This document shows, in pieces, positions 11,926 to 23,968 of a DNA stretch of 64,000 nt. The notes under the pieces are model-generated. The model did no database searches and was not told the DNA's origin. It saw only the letters and a list, made by a program, of their open reading frames with translations. The position numbers and the translations under genes were made by a program. This DNA comes from Cyclaneusma minus (Eukaryota > Ascomycota > Leotiomycetes > Marthamycetales > Marthamycetaceae). Each line of letters begins with the position of its first letter. Position 1 is the stretch's first letter. The DNA lies in contig JAKZHN010000012.1 of the NCBI GenBank assembly GCA_037179335.1, forward strand, positions 558,001 through 622,000. The letters run 5' to 3'.

Positions 11926-12753
11926 CTTGGCGATGATGCAGTGCTCTGCGATTGAACGGTTGGTATTCGGTGGATGGCGGCAGGAGAATTGAGGGACCAC
12001 GATGGCAGGCCGTAGTTGCGAAGTGTGTAGTGGTGGTGGTGTTCAGGACCAGCTGGGGATGTGGAATCTTGTTAAAAAGCAGAGAGAGTGAAAGCAGCCG
12101 CACTGCACGGCTGTGCTCGCGGCCTGAGCGATAAGGCAGAGATGTGCGGCTATCGCGCTAGTACAGCCAATCACAGCGGTGGACCGTGCTGCCGCGCGCA
12201 GCAATTCTGCAATCCTTTGCCGCAAGCATGTGTCAGCCAGCCTTGTCCTAAAGTAGAATGGTGCATTTTTTGCTCGTCAGCCAGACAACCCCCGATCGAC
12301 TTTCACCAATTTGATTCCCTGCGGCTTATATCGCCTTTTTACAATAAAAGATGCTAAAACAGAATGTTATTGTTGTACCACTCGCCAAGACTCTGCTCAA
12401 GGGATGCTGTACGTGGCAACTCAACCCTTTTGCATCCTCAACCCTGAGCCGTATAGTATCACAATTGCTGGCTCGGGGCCCACGGGATAGCAAAGAAAAA
12501 GAAACATGGCGATTCATGGTAGAGATTCATAGGCGGCCAATCTTCGAAGTCGAGCACTGATGGATTCTCAAATCACAAGACTACCAGGTATTTATTTCCA
12601 AAAGCAGTCAAAGGTTCAGCTATTTTCGAAGAAGAAGGAAAAGAAGGAAAGCAAGGCTAGCGAACCGCGGGTCATGTACAAAAGCTAGAACATTCTCAAA
12701 ATATTCGCCAAACTCCCAGCTCTCACTTCCAAAAGTCAAGCCTGCATCTCAAA
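11926..12753. other. Intergenic; divergent promoter region
   Basis: This is upstream of importin alpha on one side and of the decayed HAD gene on the other. I see no further gene. The short frames present lack family features. Confidence 0.5.
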
Positions 12754-14298
12754 ATGTCTGGCATGTACCGCGACTTCCTCTGCCCTGCCAAACCCAAGGC
12801 AAAGAAGTTTCTTGCAAAGAAGTTTCTTGGCTTATCATTCCTTGGCTTGTCAGCCTATGAGGCTTTCTCTTGGAAAGGGGTGTGCAAGAAAACCTACCAA
12901 GCTCTTCCCCAGAATCTCTCCCTAGGATTTCGTGGCCCTAGCGATGGTAGTATGTGCGACAACCACATTCCCTACATCTTCCTGACCAACGCCGGCGGAA
13001 AGACCGAAGAAGCGCAGGTTGAAGCGATGATCACCAAGTTCTCACTGCCCTCCCTGACAACCACTCAGTTTGTCCAGAGCCACACGCTCTTCCGCAATCT
13101 CGTGCAGCAACACACCCTTTTGAACTTGCGCCATCCTTACCTCCTGGCTAACAACGCAATCAGACTCTTCTGACGGTGAAGACGAAAGCAACAACGAGCT
13201 TTTTTACCCCAGCGACGCCGAAAATGGAGCCGCAGTCAATGCTCATTCTGACAATCTTTACGGCAACGACGGCTTTTCCTACCCCAGCGACGCAGGACGA
13301 CGTGATCTTGGTTCTCGGAGGAGTAGGCGATGCCTGCCGCGAAGTCATGCAATCCTACGGCTACAAGAACGTGATCACCAACCACGATCTCACCAGCGCC
13401 TACCCAACCCTCTACCCTTTCAACGACATCAGCAAAGACTACTACGCCAAGCACGCGTGCCCCTTGCCAGTCCCTTTCGAGAAGCTCCGCATCGCAGCCA
13501 TATTCGTGCTCTCCTCGCCACGCAACTGGGGTCTGGACATCCAACTCATCACCGATTTGCTACTCTCGCACGCGGGGCACATCAACACCGTGTCTGCTCT
13601 GAACGGTCGCCTTGACTTGCCAAATTGCGGCTACCAGCAAGACTCCCAGCCCGTACTCTATTTCGCCAATCCGGATTTCCAGTTCGCTTCCAAGCATCCG
13701 AATGCGAGGACCTCCGCCGGCCAGCAACCTTCTCCTACCTTCAACCCCGGCGCCACCTTCAACCCCGGCGCTACCTCCACCCCCGCATCAGCCATGAAGA
13801 GAAAGCGCGCCGAGAGCGAGGAGGATCGCGGCAACGATGATCATGAGGAGGATGAGCCCAAGGCTCGCACAAGGAGCTTTCAGTACTGCGCTGCAAGCAG
13901 TCTGGGGACGGTTTACTGGCGGTGCGAAGATGCGCTTTGAGGAGTGTGGAAAGCCGACTGAGACGACGTATCGGTATGCGGAGAAGAATATTGTTATGCA
14001 CCGTGCGGCGATGATTGCTAAGGAAGAGCAGGGGGCGTAGAAGCATGGCATGATGACTCCGCCGCTGGGACCGATGAGGAGAGTGTACATGGTGGGGGAC
14101 AATCCGGCTAGTGACATCGCGGGAGCCATGGAGTATCGGAGCCAGCAGGGTATTGAGTGGTTGAGCTTGCTAGTGGAGACGGGGGTGTACAAGAAGGGGA
14201 CGAAGCCGGAAATTGAGCCTAGTGTGATCGAGGTGGATGTGAAGACGGCGATCAACTGGGCGCTGAAGAGGGAGGGGGATATGGTGCTAGTTGAGTAG
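12754..14298 (+). pseudogene. Decayed HAD-superfamily class IIA hydrolase (CECR5/TIGR01456-like)
   Basis: Family blocks occur in the right order but not in one frame. They are HIPYIFLTNAGGKTEEAQVE with QSHTLFRNL (near 12962-13110), VILVLGGVGDACREV with GYKNV (near 13300-13370), YFANPDFQFASKHPNAR (near 13660-13710), GAFSTALQAVWGRFTGGAK with ECGKPTETTYRYAEKN (13870-13995), and VYMVGDNPASDIAGAMEY (14085-14135). Lesions: the nucleophile motif expected before HIPYIFLTN is replaced by a PSDGSM-like string and about 20 residues are missing. The frame shifts near 13840 with no GT-AG pair to explain it. An in-frame TAG sits at 14038-14040, between GAFSTAL... and VYMVGDNP.... A possible intron (13112-13163, CTAAC branch) and acidic/Pro low-complexity insertions also occur. 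An expressed, catalytically dead protein is less likely than a pseudogene. Confidence 0.8.
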
Positions 14299-15334
14299 GG
14301 CTTTACTCAACCAGCACTGTAGAAGGAGTTGCTCCGGTCGAGCGCGACTAGGTGGTGCCTTTTCTTTTTCCCTTCCAGCATAGCGTTTCGGGTTTCCGAG
14401 CGTGGCTTTTGGAGTTCTAAGATACCCCGTGGTCCTAGACCTCGGTCTTGGATTCTTTTGAACAGCTGGTGGAATGGTACTATTGGCCATAGTCCTTAAT
14501 GACTAATGCAAAAGTTTCTGCTTTACGAAGAAATGACCTGCATATGCTGCTGCTAATTGCAAGGTAACTCGATTGTGAAAACATGTAGGGATGTAGGAAG
14601 AATGTCGTCTTCATGAAACTGTTTCAGGCATCACAAGAAAATCTATCTGGGTGAGTTGAGGGTGTTTGTTAGCTTACGTTAGGATCGGTCAAACCTTGAT
14701 CGGTCTTGAAATTCTCAATATCAAAATGACTCGAACATATAAAGAAATAAAAACGATAATCACGAATCTTACAGGTATGTCGTACATGGTAAGGATTTGA
14801 CTATGCGAGTATCAGGATTTGATTCGTCTCGAGGTTTATGTAACCATCAGGTAGTACGGTCTACATGTACTCTCATGAGGGGGTTGGTTGGAGACCTCCA
14901 CTCTTCAATTCTTCGACTTGTCCACCACAATCTCAAGAAGGCAGTAGTATTGTGAAACTAGAAGCACATGATTCCCTGGCATACTGAGTTCAGGTTGAGT
15001 TCCAGCTGGTCTAAATATATCGTGGCCATATTCTAGCTCGTTCCTTGCCAAGTATTCCATCCGACACTTGGTGATTTAGACTTCCACATCATCCTTCTGG
15101 CAACTTCGACCATGCGGCCTGCGAACTTAATGGTCGAGCTCCAGTACTGTATAACTATAGTAGAGCTCGCAAATATCAGCTCCCATCTTCCGTGAAAAGT
15201 CCAAGACCCAAAGACCCCCGGGACTTGAGTCGAAGCTGTGCGAATACTTCGAAGCATATCCCAACCATTACGCCATCCTTCACCCATCACTTCAAGACCC
15301 CCCATTAGACCTTTAAAGCCCATAATCGGACACC
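14299..15334. other. Intergenic; upstream region of the aldo-keto reductase
   Basis: About 1 kb with no supported gene. The longest open frame (15033-15347, minus) overlaps the start of the reductase gene and resembles nothing known to me. Confidence 0.5.
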
Positions 15335-16518
15335 ATGGGGCCACCACGCATTATTTTCGGTGCCGGCACCGTCGGCATGGGTTTTGACACCCCGGAAGCC
15401 GTCTCCGAAGTCCTCGAGTTCTTGAAGAAACACGACATTCAGCAGATTGACACTGCCGCACGATACCCACCCGGTTATCCGGGTCTATCAGAGTCTCTAC
15501 TCGGTGAAGCCAATGCCGGTCAGAAGGGCTTTGCACTGGACACGAAGATCTTGACGTTTGCGGCAGACGGAAGTGGTGAGCTGGCGAAGTCAGCTATTGA
15601 GAAATCGCTCGAAGCTAGCTTCCACCGACTGAAGGTTGATTCGGTATGTAGCTTCTGTGCTCAAGGTGTGGCATATGCTAAAGATGAAAGGTCAATGTCT
15701 TGCATTGCCATAGACCCGATCCATCAACGCCACTTATGGACCAGGCCCACGCTCTAAACGCCTTGCACAAACAGGGGAAGTTCAAGCAGGTACGGCTTAT
15801 CGCTCGTAATCGAGGTCGTCAGGCGAGCTACTGAAGGGACTCGGTCACTAATACATGTTGGACGTATTAGCTTGGTGTTTCAAACTTCTCGCCCAACCTT
15901 CTGCACCAGTTCATCAAGATCTGCAAGAAGTTCGACTACATCAGACCCACCGTCTATCAAGGCGACTACAACGCCATCACCCGAGGAATGGAAAAGGAGC
16001 TACTCCCTCTACTCCTCCAATACGGAATCGCCTTCCACGCTTTCCGGTAATTATTGCTCCTCCCAACATCTCCCTTGATCACGCAGCTCCCCACGATGCA
16101 GATACTTCTCTGACCTCATTCTTCCAGTCCCCTAGCCAGCGGCTTCCTCACCGGTAAATCCACAGCCGGAACCGCATCCGGAACACGCTTCTCAGACGAG
16201 CACCCCCTGGGAAAAGCACTTCAGAAGATGTACAAGAGCGACGTAAACGACGCTGCGATTGAGAAGCTGGACAAGGCGGCACAGCGGGCTGGAATGCCGC
16301 TGGAAGAAGCTGCGCTGCGCTGGATCTTCTACCACTCGAGGTTGACAGAGGATGATGGCGTGATCATCGGCGCTAGCAAGCTCAGTCAGCTTCAGGCGAA
16401 TCTGGAGAGTATTCAGAAGGGGCCTTTGGATGAGGGGCGGCTGCCGGAGAAAGAACTTCTGGATGTCTTCGAGGAGGTATGGAAGAGTTTGGAGAAGACA
16501 CGGGGACACATTGTGTGA
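15335..16518 (+). CDS. Aldo-keto reductase, AKR7 (aflatoxin aldehyde reductase) type, 324 aa
   Basis: This is an NADPH-dependent carbonyl reductase with a TIM barrel, probably cytosolic. Exons are 15335-15643, 15691-15789, 15871-16046 and 16128-16518. All junctions are GT-AG and phases agree (introns 47, 81 and 81 nt, with CACTAAT upstream of the second acceptor). Visible motifs are FGAGTVGMGF at the N terminus, the catalytic segment IDTAARYPPG (Asp and Tyr), LDTKI (catalytic Lys), LHCHRPDPSTPLMDQ (catalytic His), LGVSNFSPNLL, YQGDYNAITRGME, PLASGFLTGK and the cofactor-binding segment DGVIIGASKLSQLQANL. Length is normal for AKR7/AKR13-like fungal enzymes. It converges tail to tail with the decayed O-methyltransferase that ends at 16535. 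The substrate cannot be read from sequence. Confidence 0.93.
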
Positions 16519-16534
16519 GATCGGGTATCAATGC

Positions 16535-18266
16535 CTAGCAGTGGTAGTGACGAACCTTTTGCTTCTTGGGACGTGGCCCACCCTCTGCCTTCAGCTCCAC
16601 CTCTTGCTTCTTCTTAGGCCGTGGTCCCAATTCTGCTGTCTTAACCTCAATCTCCATCACAGCGTCCGAAGTGTCATCCTTCGCCTCATGAACAGCCAGT
16701 AGTTTGAGACCCGCCTTCTCCAACAGATGCCGCCACTGCTCCTCCGTCCTTTCCGCCGTACCACATAATGCCATCATGTTGATATCTTGCGTCACAATCC
16801 AACTTGAAGCGCCTTCTGCTGGTACGACAATTTCATGTATGAATAGCTTCGAAAATCCGGGTTTCATAGCTCTTCGCAGCCTAGCGCAAACCTGCACGCA
16901 TTCGTCATCAGACAGATCATGCAGGCGCTTCCTGATGTAGTAGGCACGGGCTTCTGGAGAAGAGACACTGTAGGTTAGTACGGAGATTATTGATCTGGAT
17001 TGAGCTGGGGGAGAGAATGGGGCTGATTACCCCTAACAGGTTGTTCCTTGGTGAGGAAATCGTGTGCCATGTACATGGAACTTTCCACCCCTCCCATTAG
17101 TTTGCGGTTTCTCGGATTTCTCGAAGAACCTTCGTGCTTTGCTCGTAAGTCCTCTGAATAATTATTTCTCTTCGACCCTGCCTCTCTCGGATTGTTTTCG
17201 AACTTGTGCATACTGGACAGGTAGTTTGGTAAGTCCTGGACAATGAAACGATCTGACAAGTTAGGAAAGTCTCTTCTCAGAGGAACAGTCCTGCTACCAC
17301 TACCGCCACCAACCTCAACCCACATGGCATTTTCCGTTGATTCTTCATGCCCTTTGGAAATAAACTCCTTGATAGGGTAGAGATCCTGGATATAAGAGCT
17401 GTGCGGATACCATCCTGTCGTCAGAGACAAGAAACCGTCCAGAACCTTTTCACGTTCGGAAATGATATCCATGACGGGCTTATCAGGCCGATTGAACTCC
17501 ACATTGAGGGTCGTGTTCTTCCTGTCGAGTGGGTTTTGGTAATCGCATGAATATAGGTATTCTGGCAAGGTAAGAAGAGGAGGAATCAGGTATTCAGCGC
17601 TAGCATTGAAATTAGCACTGATCGAAGAGAGTATTTTGTGAGACGAACTAGTTACCGAGTCCAGAACCGAGTCCAGAACCAATTCCAGAACAGAATTCAG
17701 GACGAAATTCAGAGTTATACATTGGGTCGGCATAAAACGCAAAGTATTTGTATGCCCGAGATAAAGTGTAGCGTTCTTTTCCTACCTCTTGAACGGCTCC
17801 AAACGCGGCCAGGCCCCGCATGATACGTACTAAACATTATATCAGTAGGTTCTGAGACCTCAAACAAGCTTGAGAGATCTTACCAAGCAGTGCTGGCTCA
17901 ACACCAGTTTCCTTAGCTAGTTGCACCAGGCTTTTCTCTTTGTATAGCAAGAAGAATATGCGTAACTGGTAGGCAATTCTGACTATGATATTTTCGACGG
18001 GCTGGAATGAATTAGCTTGAAATACATCATGGACTGCTTGAACTTGGGAAGCTAGGGATGGAATTCGGAAAAGGTAATGCAAGATTCACCTATGTTATCA
18101 GCAGCCGCAGTGGAACATCTTCTGGTCTCTCTAGCGCCAAGAATGCCCCTTTGGCTGCCATACAAAGCTTGTGTCGGAGAACAGGGTCTCTTGTGAATTC
18201 TGACGGTGGATCAGACGCGAGAGTCTGCAGTTGGGCGAGGAGCTCTGTTGGCGAAAGAGTGGCCAT
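16535..18266 (-). pseudogene. Fungal SAM-dependent O-methyltransferase, copy 1 (probable pseudogene)
   Basis: The gene resembles fungal polyketide/phenol O-methyltransferases. The start is ATG at 18266 (MATLSPTELLAQL). Blocks found are PEDVPLRLLIT, an N-terminal dimerisation/winged-helix part (SLVQLAKETGVEPALLG, then IMRGLAAFGAV), LPEYLYSCDYQNPLDRKNT, SAM motif I as VEVGGGSGSRTVPLRRDFP, AHDFLTKEQPVRG, RAYYIRKRLHDLSDDE (contains the catalytic His) and a normal C-terminal domain (ERTEEQWRHLLEKAGLK). The last codon of exon 1 is TAG (18090-18092), exactly where copy 2 has CAG before its GTAAGT donor. A second doubtful spot is 17640-17700, where a short tandem repeat (CGAGTCCAGAAC) makes splicing unclear. 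The catalytic core is intact, so an unusual splice form could still give protein. Confidence 0.7.
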
Positions 18267-19455
18267 ATTGGACAATGAGATGGGTCAATGGTTCTGGAAT
18301 GTAGGTGTAGAGCCTCTGTTATAGCTAGAAGATGAGACTCCGGGGCGAAGCTGGTTGATGTGAAGGAAGATCAATTAACAACAACAGAAACTCGCAAGGT
18401 CAGATAATGGAGGTGGCCCGTGCACCCCACGTGATTGAGCTCGTGTAACCTGGAATTTGCCTTGGACGCCTGCGGCGCCCGCGTGCCATGAGCGGACCTA
18501 AAAACGGCTCCATGTCCTATAGGCATTGCCTATGTAAGGCTGGCGCCCTATTCTAACTTTGCAAAGCTTTGAATTTCCAGCTTGGGCAAACCTCAATTTT
18601 TAAACTAAGGCACGGCTATCTATTTACGTGGAATAAGCGGAGCTCCATTGCTAATTGCTATCTTATTTTTTCCGGAGCTCCGCTTATTCCACGTGACTTT
18701 GCATTTTGAAGGCCCCCTTAGCGTTTTTTGCCCTCGGATCGGGGTGTCGCGCTCCGGCCCGGAATAGAGCCTTACGGCTCAACTTAAACCATGAGCTAAC
18801 GCTCAATGGCATATCCAGGGACTCACAGTTCCCTGGGGCTACTCCGCGCCACGTACCCAAGTCCCAACCGGGTAATGACTCACTTGCCATTTCAACTGCG
18901 CCAAGAGCCCATAGTATTTGATATAATAACCCTTTGCGGGTTTCAATCTATAGGTCCCAGGACTGTTTTTTGCCCTCCCACCTCAGCAGCCGCTGTAATC
19001 AATCCTGCGCTCACGTTCACTCTAGCGATTTCCAAGATGGCAAATGCCGTGAAGCGAGAAGATCATTGCATTCCTCAAAGTAAGTTCGTCATGAAACCCG
19101 AACAGCCAGTGTTACTTACAGTCTAATACTCCATCCCAGCCATACAAGTCGAGCATCAATGTTTGGCAATGGTAATAATTGTGTATTCCCTTCCCGTTAC
19201 TTTATTTACTCTTGACAGACAGAACATGCCTTGAGAGCCCGGCAGAGCCTGGCGGAGACCGACGGAGCCTGATTAGTAGGTAATCACCAGAAACCAAGTC
19301 ATTCCCCCTCTTGAATGGTACTCAACGCCCTCTCCCTCATCCTAGCCCTCTTCTCTCCTGCACTAATCCTCTTTCCCTTCTTTGCCGCCTTCCTTGCTTC
19401 CTCACGTTCCCTTTCCAAGCGTATGATCTCTACTTAAAATCGGAATGCCATTTCC
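18267..19455. other. Intergenic between the two O-methyltransferase copies
   Basis: No gene is supported. It carries a perfect 21-bp inverted repeat (18626-18694), a GTTTTTTGCCCTC word occurring twice (near 18722 and 18965), and an imperfect GAGCC-based repeat near 19214-19250. The composition of 18470-19000 differs from that of its neighbours, so a transposon remnant is possible but unproven. Confidence 0.5.
18626..18694. repeat. Perfect 21-bp inverted repeat with 27-bp spacer
   Basis: The left arm 18626-18646 (ACGTGGAATAAGCGGAGCTC plus C) is exactly complementary to 18674-18694. It could form a long hairpin or be the ends of a miniature element. I see no flanking target duplication. Confidence 0.85.
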
Positions 19456-20970
19456 TCAGATCTCAGCCTCGATAATAGCTTCCGAATCCCTATCTTTCGG
19501 CTGAAAGACACCCACAAGTCTAAGACCAGCCCGCGCAAGGATACACCGCCATTGGTCCTCCGTCCTCTCTGCCCTAGCCTGAAAAGCCATGGCGTTCAGA
19601 TCTTGCGTGACTGTCCAGCTTGAAGCGTCTCGATCAGGCACCACAATCTCGTGTACGAATAGCTTTGAATAGCCCCGTTTCATAGCCTTTTGAAATCCTG
19701 TACAGAGCTGTATGCAAGCAGAATCAGGAAAAACGCGAAGAACCCTTCTAATGTATTAGGCACGGGCTCCTGGAAGACAAGAATTAATAAAAAAGCCTGA
19801 ACCAACAAAAACTGAAAGAGAAACGGAGGAGATTACCCTTGACTGGCTGCTCCAAGGTACGGAGGTGATATTTCATGTATTCAATCTTCGGAAACCCGGC
19901 AGCGCCCAGACCATCGTCGCACTTTGAATCTTGAACAACGAAACGACCCTGGAGGTCGGGGAAGTTCATTTTCAGGCTGACTGTCTTCGCATCGTAGTCG
20001 GCACCAGCGACGTGAACCAACATAGGACTGTTTGGCGATGCGCTGTAACCCGTGGAAAGATACTCCTGTATGGGATACAGATCCTGGATGCTGGAGCTCT
20101 CTCGTTCCCCTGAGGTCTTCAAAGAATGGAACCCTTTCAATGCATTTGGAAACTGGGACAGAATGCTCATAGCAGGTTCGTCGGGCTTTCCGTAGGCTAG
20201 CTGGACAGCAGTATTCTTGTAGTCGCTGGGATTCTGGTAGTTGATTGAAGCCAAGTACTCTGGCAGAGTATGGAGGGAGGGAGTGACGTAGTCGATGCTA
20301 ACAATGCAATCAGTAATATTCAACAAATCTGGCGTAGGAGACAAACTAGTGACAAACCCCGGAGGAGAGATCTGGGTCAGTAAAAAGCTTGGAAGCTTTG
20401 TAGGACGGCGATAACATGTAGCTTTCGCAACCAATCTGCTTCACAGCCCGAAATGCAACCAAGGCTCGCATGATGCGCACTAAAACACCGCTTTAGTTTC
20501 TCCTGAATAGCATAGATGGCTAGACGCTCAAGGAGTCTCACCAAGTAGTTCAGGCGCTGCGCCAGTCTCCATGGCCAATTGACCCAGACTCTTGATCTTT
20601 GGTATCCCCGGGAGTGGGAATTCTCCAGGCGCTTGATCCAGCAACTTGAATATCTTCAAGTCACAAGCGATTCTGACGGTGACAGCCTCCACAGGCTTTC
20701 CAAGAATTAGCTTTCTCGCAGCCCAGAATCCGAAGTGTGCGGGGGCGCAGATATGATGGACATTGTATGACAACACTTACCTGTGTGATCAACAGCCGCA
20801 GTGGGACATCTTCTGGTTCCTCGAGGCGACAGGAAGACATCTTTCGCTGCCATGCAGAGCTTATGGCGCAAAACCCGATCATTGGAAAGCTCTCTGGCGA
20901 GCGCTGGCGGTGAATTGGACGCAAGAGACTGCAGATGCGCAAGAAGCTCTGCTGCGGAAAGAGTGACCAT
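19456..20970 (-). pseudogene. Fungal SAM-dependent O-methyltransferase, copy 2 (pseudogene)
   Basis: A tandem paralogue of the gene at 16535-18266, in the same orientation, with the same exon plan and donor sites. The start ATG is at 20970 (MVTLSAAELLAHL, matching copy 1). Three lesions are visible. An extra base near 20826-20831 shifts the frame at KDVFLS, and removing it would restore the EEPEDVPLRLLIT family block. A TAA at 19756-19758 replaces the second Tyr codon of the conserved ARAYYIR block. The catalytic His segment, RLHD in copy 1, reads VLRVFPD here. The SAM motif is also weak (VHVAGADYDAKTV instead of DVGGGSG). The C-terminal ERTEDQWRCILARAGLR block remains. Confidence 0.85.
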
Positions 20971-21691
20971 GTTGAACGAGCAGATTTGTCGATTGTTGTG
21001 GCCGTAGGGCGCAGTGTGCTACAAATCAACTCCAAGGTTGCTTGATTGACGCGAGCGAGTTCTCGGACGGGGAGCACTGGATCCGAGAGATATCTGCAGG
21101 TAGGAATGGGGACACGAAAAGTCGAAGTGTCTGGAGAGGAGCGATGTTTATTTTACAGGGCTAAGCGAGCTCGGTCAATGAAGAGCTAAAACGCTTTTGC
21201 CCGGCTGCATTCTCATGAAAGTGATATACAGGTCAACGGTTGAGAAGGATAGCGGTGTGAAATGATGAGATCTCGGTTCCCATAACGTAACAAGTTGGTT
21301 TCCAAAGTTTCTTGGCCTTTCCAGTTACAATCTCTTCTCCCTGACGGAATCGCTTATCTGACCAAGTCCAAACTGCTGCCTGGTGCTTTTGAAGATTGTA
21401 TAGTCTAACTCTTCACATGCATAAGAAAGAGAAGAGGAAAGCAAGAACTGATCAATAACGAAATATATGGTTAGGGGAGGAAAAACCAAAGTTGCGACTA
21501 TGATCCCTGGCATATAAGATTGCCAAAAGTCACAGAGAATTCTCACGGTGCGGAGCTTCCTTATACGACTGTGGCCCACAAAGAGCTAATCAGGAGTTCG
21601 GGGTGGCCCAGCCATGTGACGCAGTCACCTGATATACCCTAATCATCCTACAGAACAGTCACACCTAGCCCTAGGACCGCCCTCCGGGACA
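20971..21691. other. Intergenic
   Basis: No gene is supported. A minus-strand open frame at 21325-21579 has two hydrophobic stretches, but no start context or family likeness that I recognise. Confidence 0.45.
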
Positions 21692-22811
21692 TCACGCCTT
21701 CCTCCCCACCGTAACAAACCACTTCAAATTCCAGCTCACACCCCTCCGTCCCTCCTCCACCGTCCTCTCAAACAACTCCTCAAACTCCGCTCTCCTCTCC
21801 TCTCTCACCCTCGTAACCAACTCTCCAAACATCATCAAAATATTATCACCATTCACACCACACCACATCCTATCACTCTTCTTCTCCTCCCTCTTCACAT
21901 CCACCAAGCCCTGTTCCTCAAAGATTTGACCCAGTTCTTCCGTCCAGGTGGATTTCCACCCCGTGAGTTTCAGCTCGTCTTGCAGGGATTTTTGCAGGTT
22001 TTCGTAGCTGCTGATGGAGAGGGAAGGATCGGCTTTGGCGAGTGCGGTGGAGAGAGGCTCGTTGGCGGCGATTTCGTCCCATTGGATGTAGCCGCCTGGT
22101 TCTGCGCAGTGTGTCAGTCAAATACTCCTAATCCAATAGCTACTCGCAACAATCTTAAAAACCCCGAAAGCACCAAGTTCTATCGTCATTGTGACAGCCA
22201 TGCTATCCCGGGAATCCAAGAAACCCAGCCCAACCGTGAACGACTCAAGGGGGCGCGATGGAAACTCACTCAACAACTTGACCAGATTCCGCAAAGCAGG
22301 TCTCGGATCATTATTCGGAATCACAATAACCACCAGCCGAATATGCACCACATCATACCGTCCCACCAAATGCTTTGCCGGCTCTTCAAAGATATTGAAT
22401 TCCTCAAACTTCATATTCCCCGGCAGCCAGCCCTTAGCCGGACATTGATCGAGCGAGATATCGAAACCATCAAGCTGCGCTCCAGCAGGTAGTTCTTTCG
22501 CAACATCCAGTAGCCAAATCCTATCGTATTCGCATTTCGTCAGACAAGCATGAGAATAATGATGGGAAAATGAATGATGGGGGATGGAGGAGGATTTACC
22601 CAGTACCAGTCCCAATATCAGCAACCGTCATATTCTCCTTCCGCGGAATAGACGGATGAAGTAGGTACCCCAGGGTTTCTTTGAATATGTAGTGTTGGTG
22701 ATTCAACCTCGTTGCGGCGGCAATGTCTCGCCGCAAAACATATTGCGAAGCAGCAGCTGCGTTCTTGCCCGGTGTTGGCTTTGTCTTTGGCCAGTCGGTT
22801 TCCCCAAACAT
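21692..22811 (-). CDS. SAM-dependent methyltransferase, fungal secondary-metabolism type, 290 aa
   Basis: A class I methyltransferase with a Rossmann fold. Exons on the minus strand are 22811-22600, 22520-22270 and 22101-21692. Introns are 79 and 168 nt, and phases agree at both junctions. The start ATG at 22811 gives MFGETDWPKTK. Visible features are RLNHQHYIFKETLGYLLHPSI, SAM motif I as VADIGTGTGIWLLDVA (split by intron 1 after GTGTG), the acidic motif II region GFDISLDQCP, YDVVHIRLVV, and LLKPGGYIQWDE created by splicing intron 2. This order is usual for the fungal methyltransferases found near polyketide and peptide clusters (UMTA/LaeA-like fold). The substrate is unknown. It lies beside the two decayed O-methyltransferases, so the area may be an old metabolite cluster. 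No lesion is seen. Confidence 0.88.
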
Positions 22812-23968
22812 CTTGCGGTTTTGATTCGACAAATGCGAATGTACCAAAATCTTCGTGGGCGTCCAATGCTTTATATATATACCTCTACTATACTTCAAGC
22901 TAGTTAGTTGATGAGGGGTCAGGGTACCTCGGTAGTGATGGAGAGTCCGTTAGCGCAAGTCTTGGAATAGCTTCAAAGTTTGCGGGTCGGCGGCACTCGG
23001 TCGTTTCGGGGATTTTGAACCTAGGTTAGGTTTGATCTGGCCCTGCCGCACTGACTAGTAGCTATTCTGGCAACATAAGACCTCGCGATATCTTGTTATT
23101 TCCTTGAATGACTCGAGGTATCACTAGAATATCGGGATGACCGATGTCCGAAACACAGCACTTCTTAGCCTTGCTGCTTGCAAAAGATTTAGCTTTCATG
23201 GAGAGCTTGGGGATGATCGACATCAGGGTGCCAAACCTTAATCTGAATCAATCAGCGAGCTCAATGTCACCACCTCGGTCCCCACGGCCCACCGCAATCG
23301 GGTCGACGGCACGTTAGATGAGCTTAGTAACTCTTCTTGGTAGTATTTGGTACAATGAAGTAATTGCACGACGACGTGTGAGCACAGAAACCGAGAAACA
23401 TCACTGATGAACCAGGCCACCTACGGCAATAGCACCGATTCATCAAAGACTCTGTCCAAGCCCAGAGACTGGATGCAAATAACGGACTCCGCGACGCCTT
23501 CAAGTTGACTAATTCATGCTCCCTAGTACCTATATGAGCCTCGAGCCCAACCAGTCCCAAGCCATTGAAGCAGCGATGAACTTGCCACCAGTCACCACCA
23601 GGCTCCTGAACCGGAAAATTACAACGAACAGCAGCAGCAACCATCCGATCCTCAAGTTTTTCAGAAGTGAAAAAATATTTCTTTTTCGATTCCACCCAGA
23701 TAAATATGTGCATAGCCATGCCCCCATCGCTGCCCGCCCAAAGCCATTTATTTCCTCATAAAATCGACATTTCGCTGCTACAGCATCCGATGAAAAAAGC
23801 AGAGCAAGGGGAGAGAAAATAGACAATATCCTACAAAGCTCGCAAATCCCGTTTTGTTCGCGCTCATGTGGCAACATCCCAAAGCAAAACGCTAGCAACC
23901 GATAATTATCCGCCTGGCCTCCTTCCATTTGAAGTGAGCCAAGGAGGAAGACGTCAAACCGTCAAAAT
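22812..23968. other. Intergenic
   Basis: About 1.1 kb without a supported gene. Open frames on both strands (for example 23324-23719 and 23530-23928, minus) overlap each other and match nothing I know. Confidence 0.5.
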
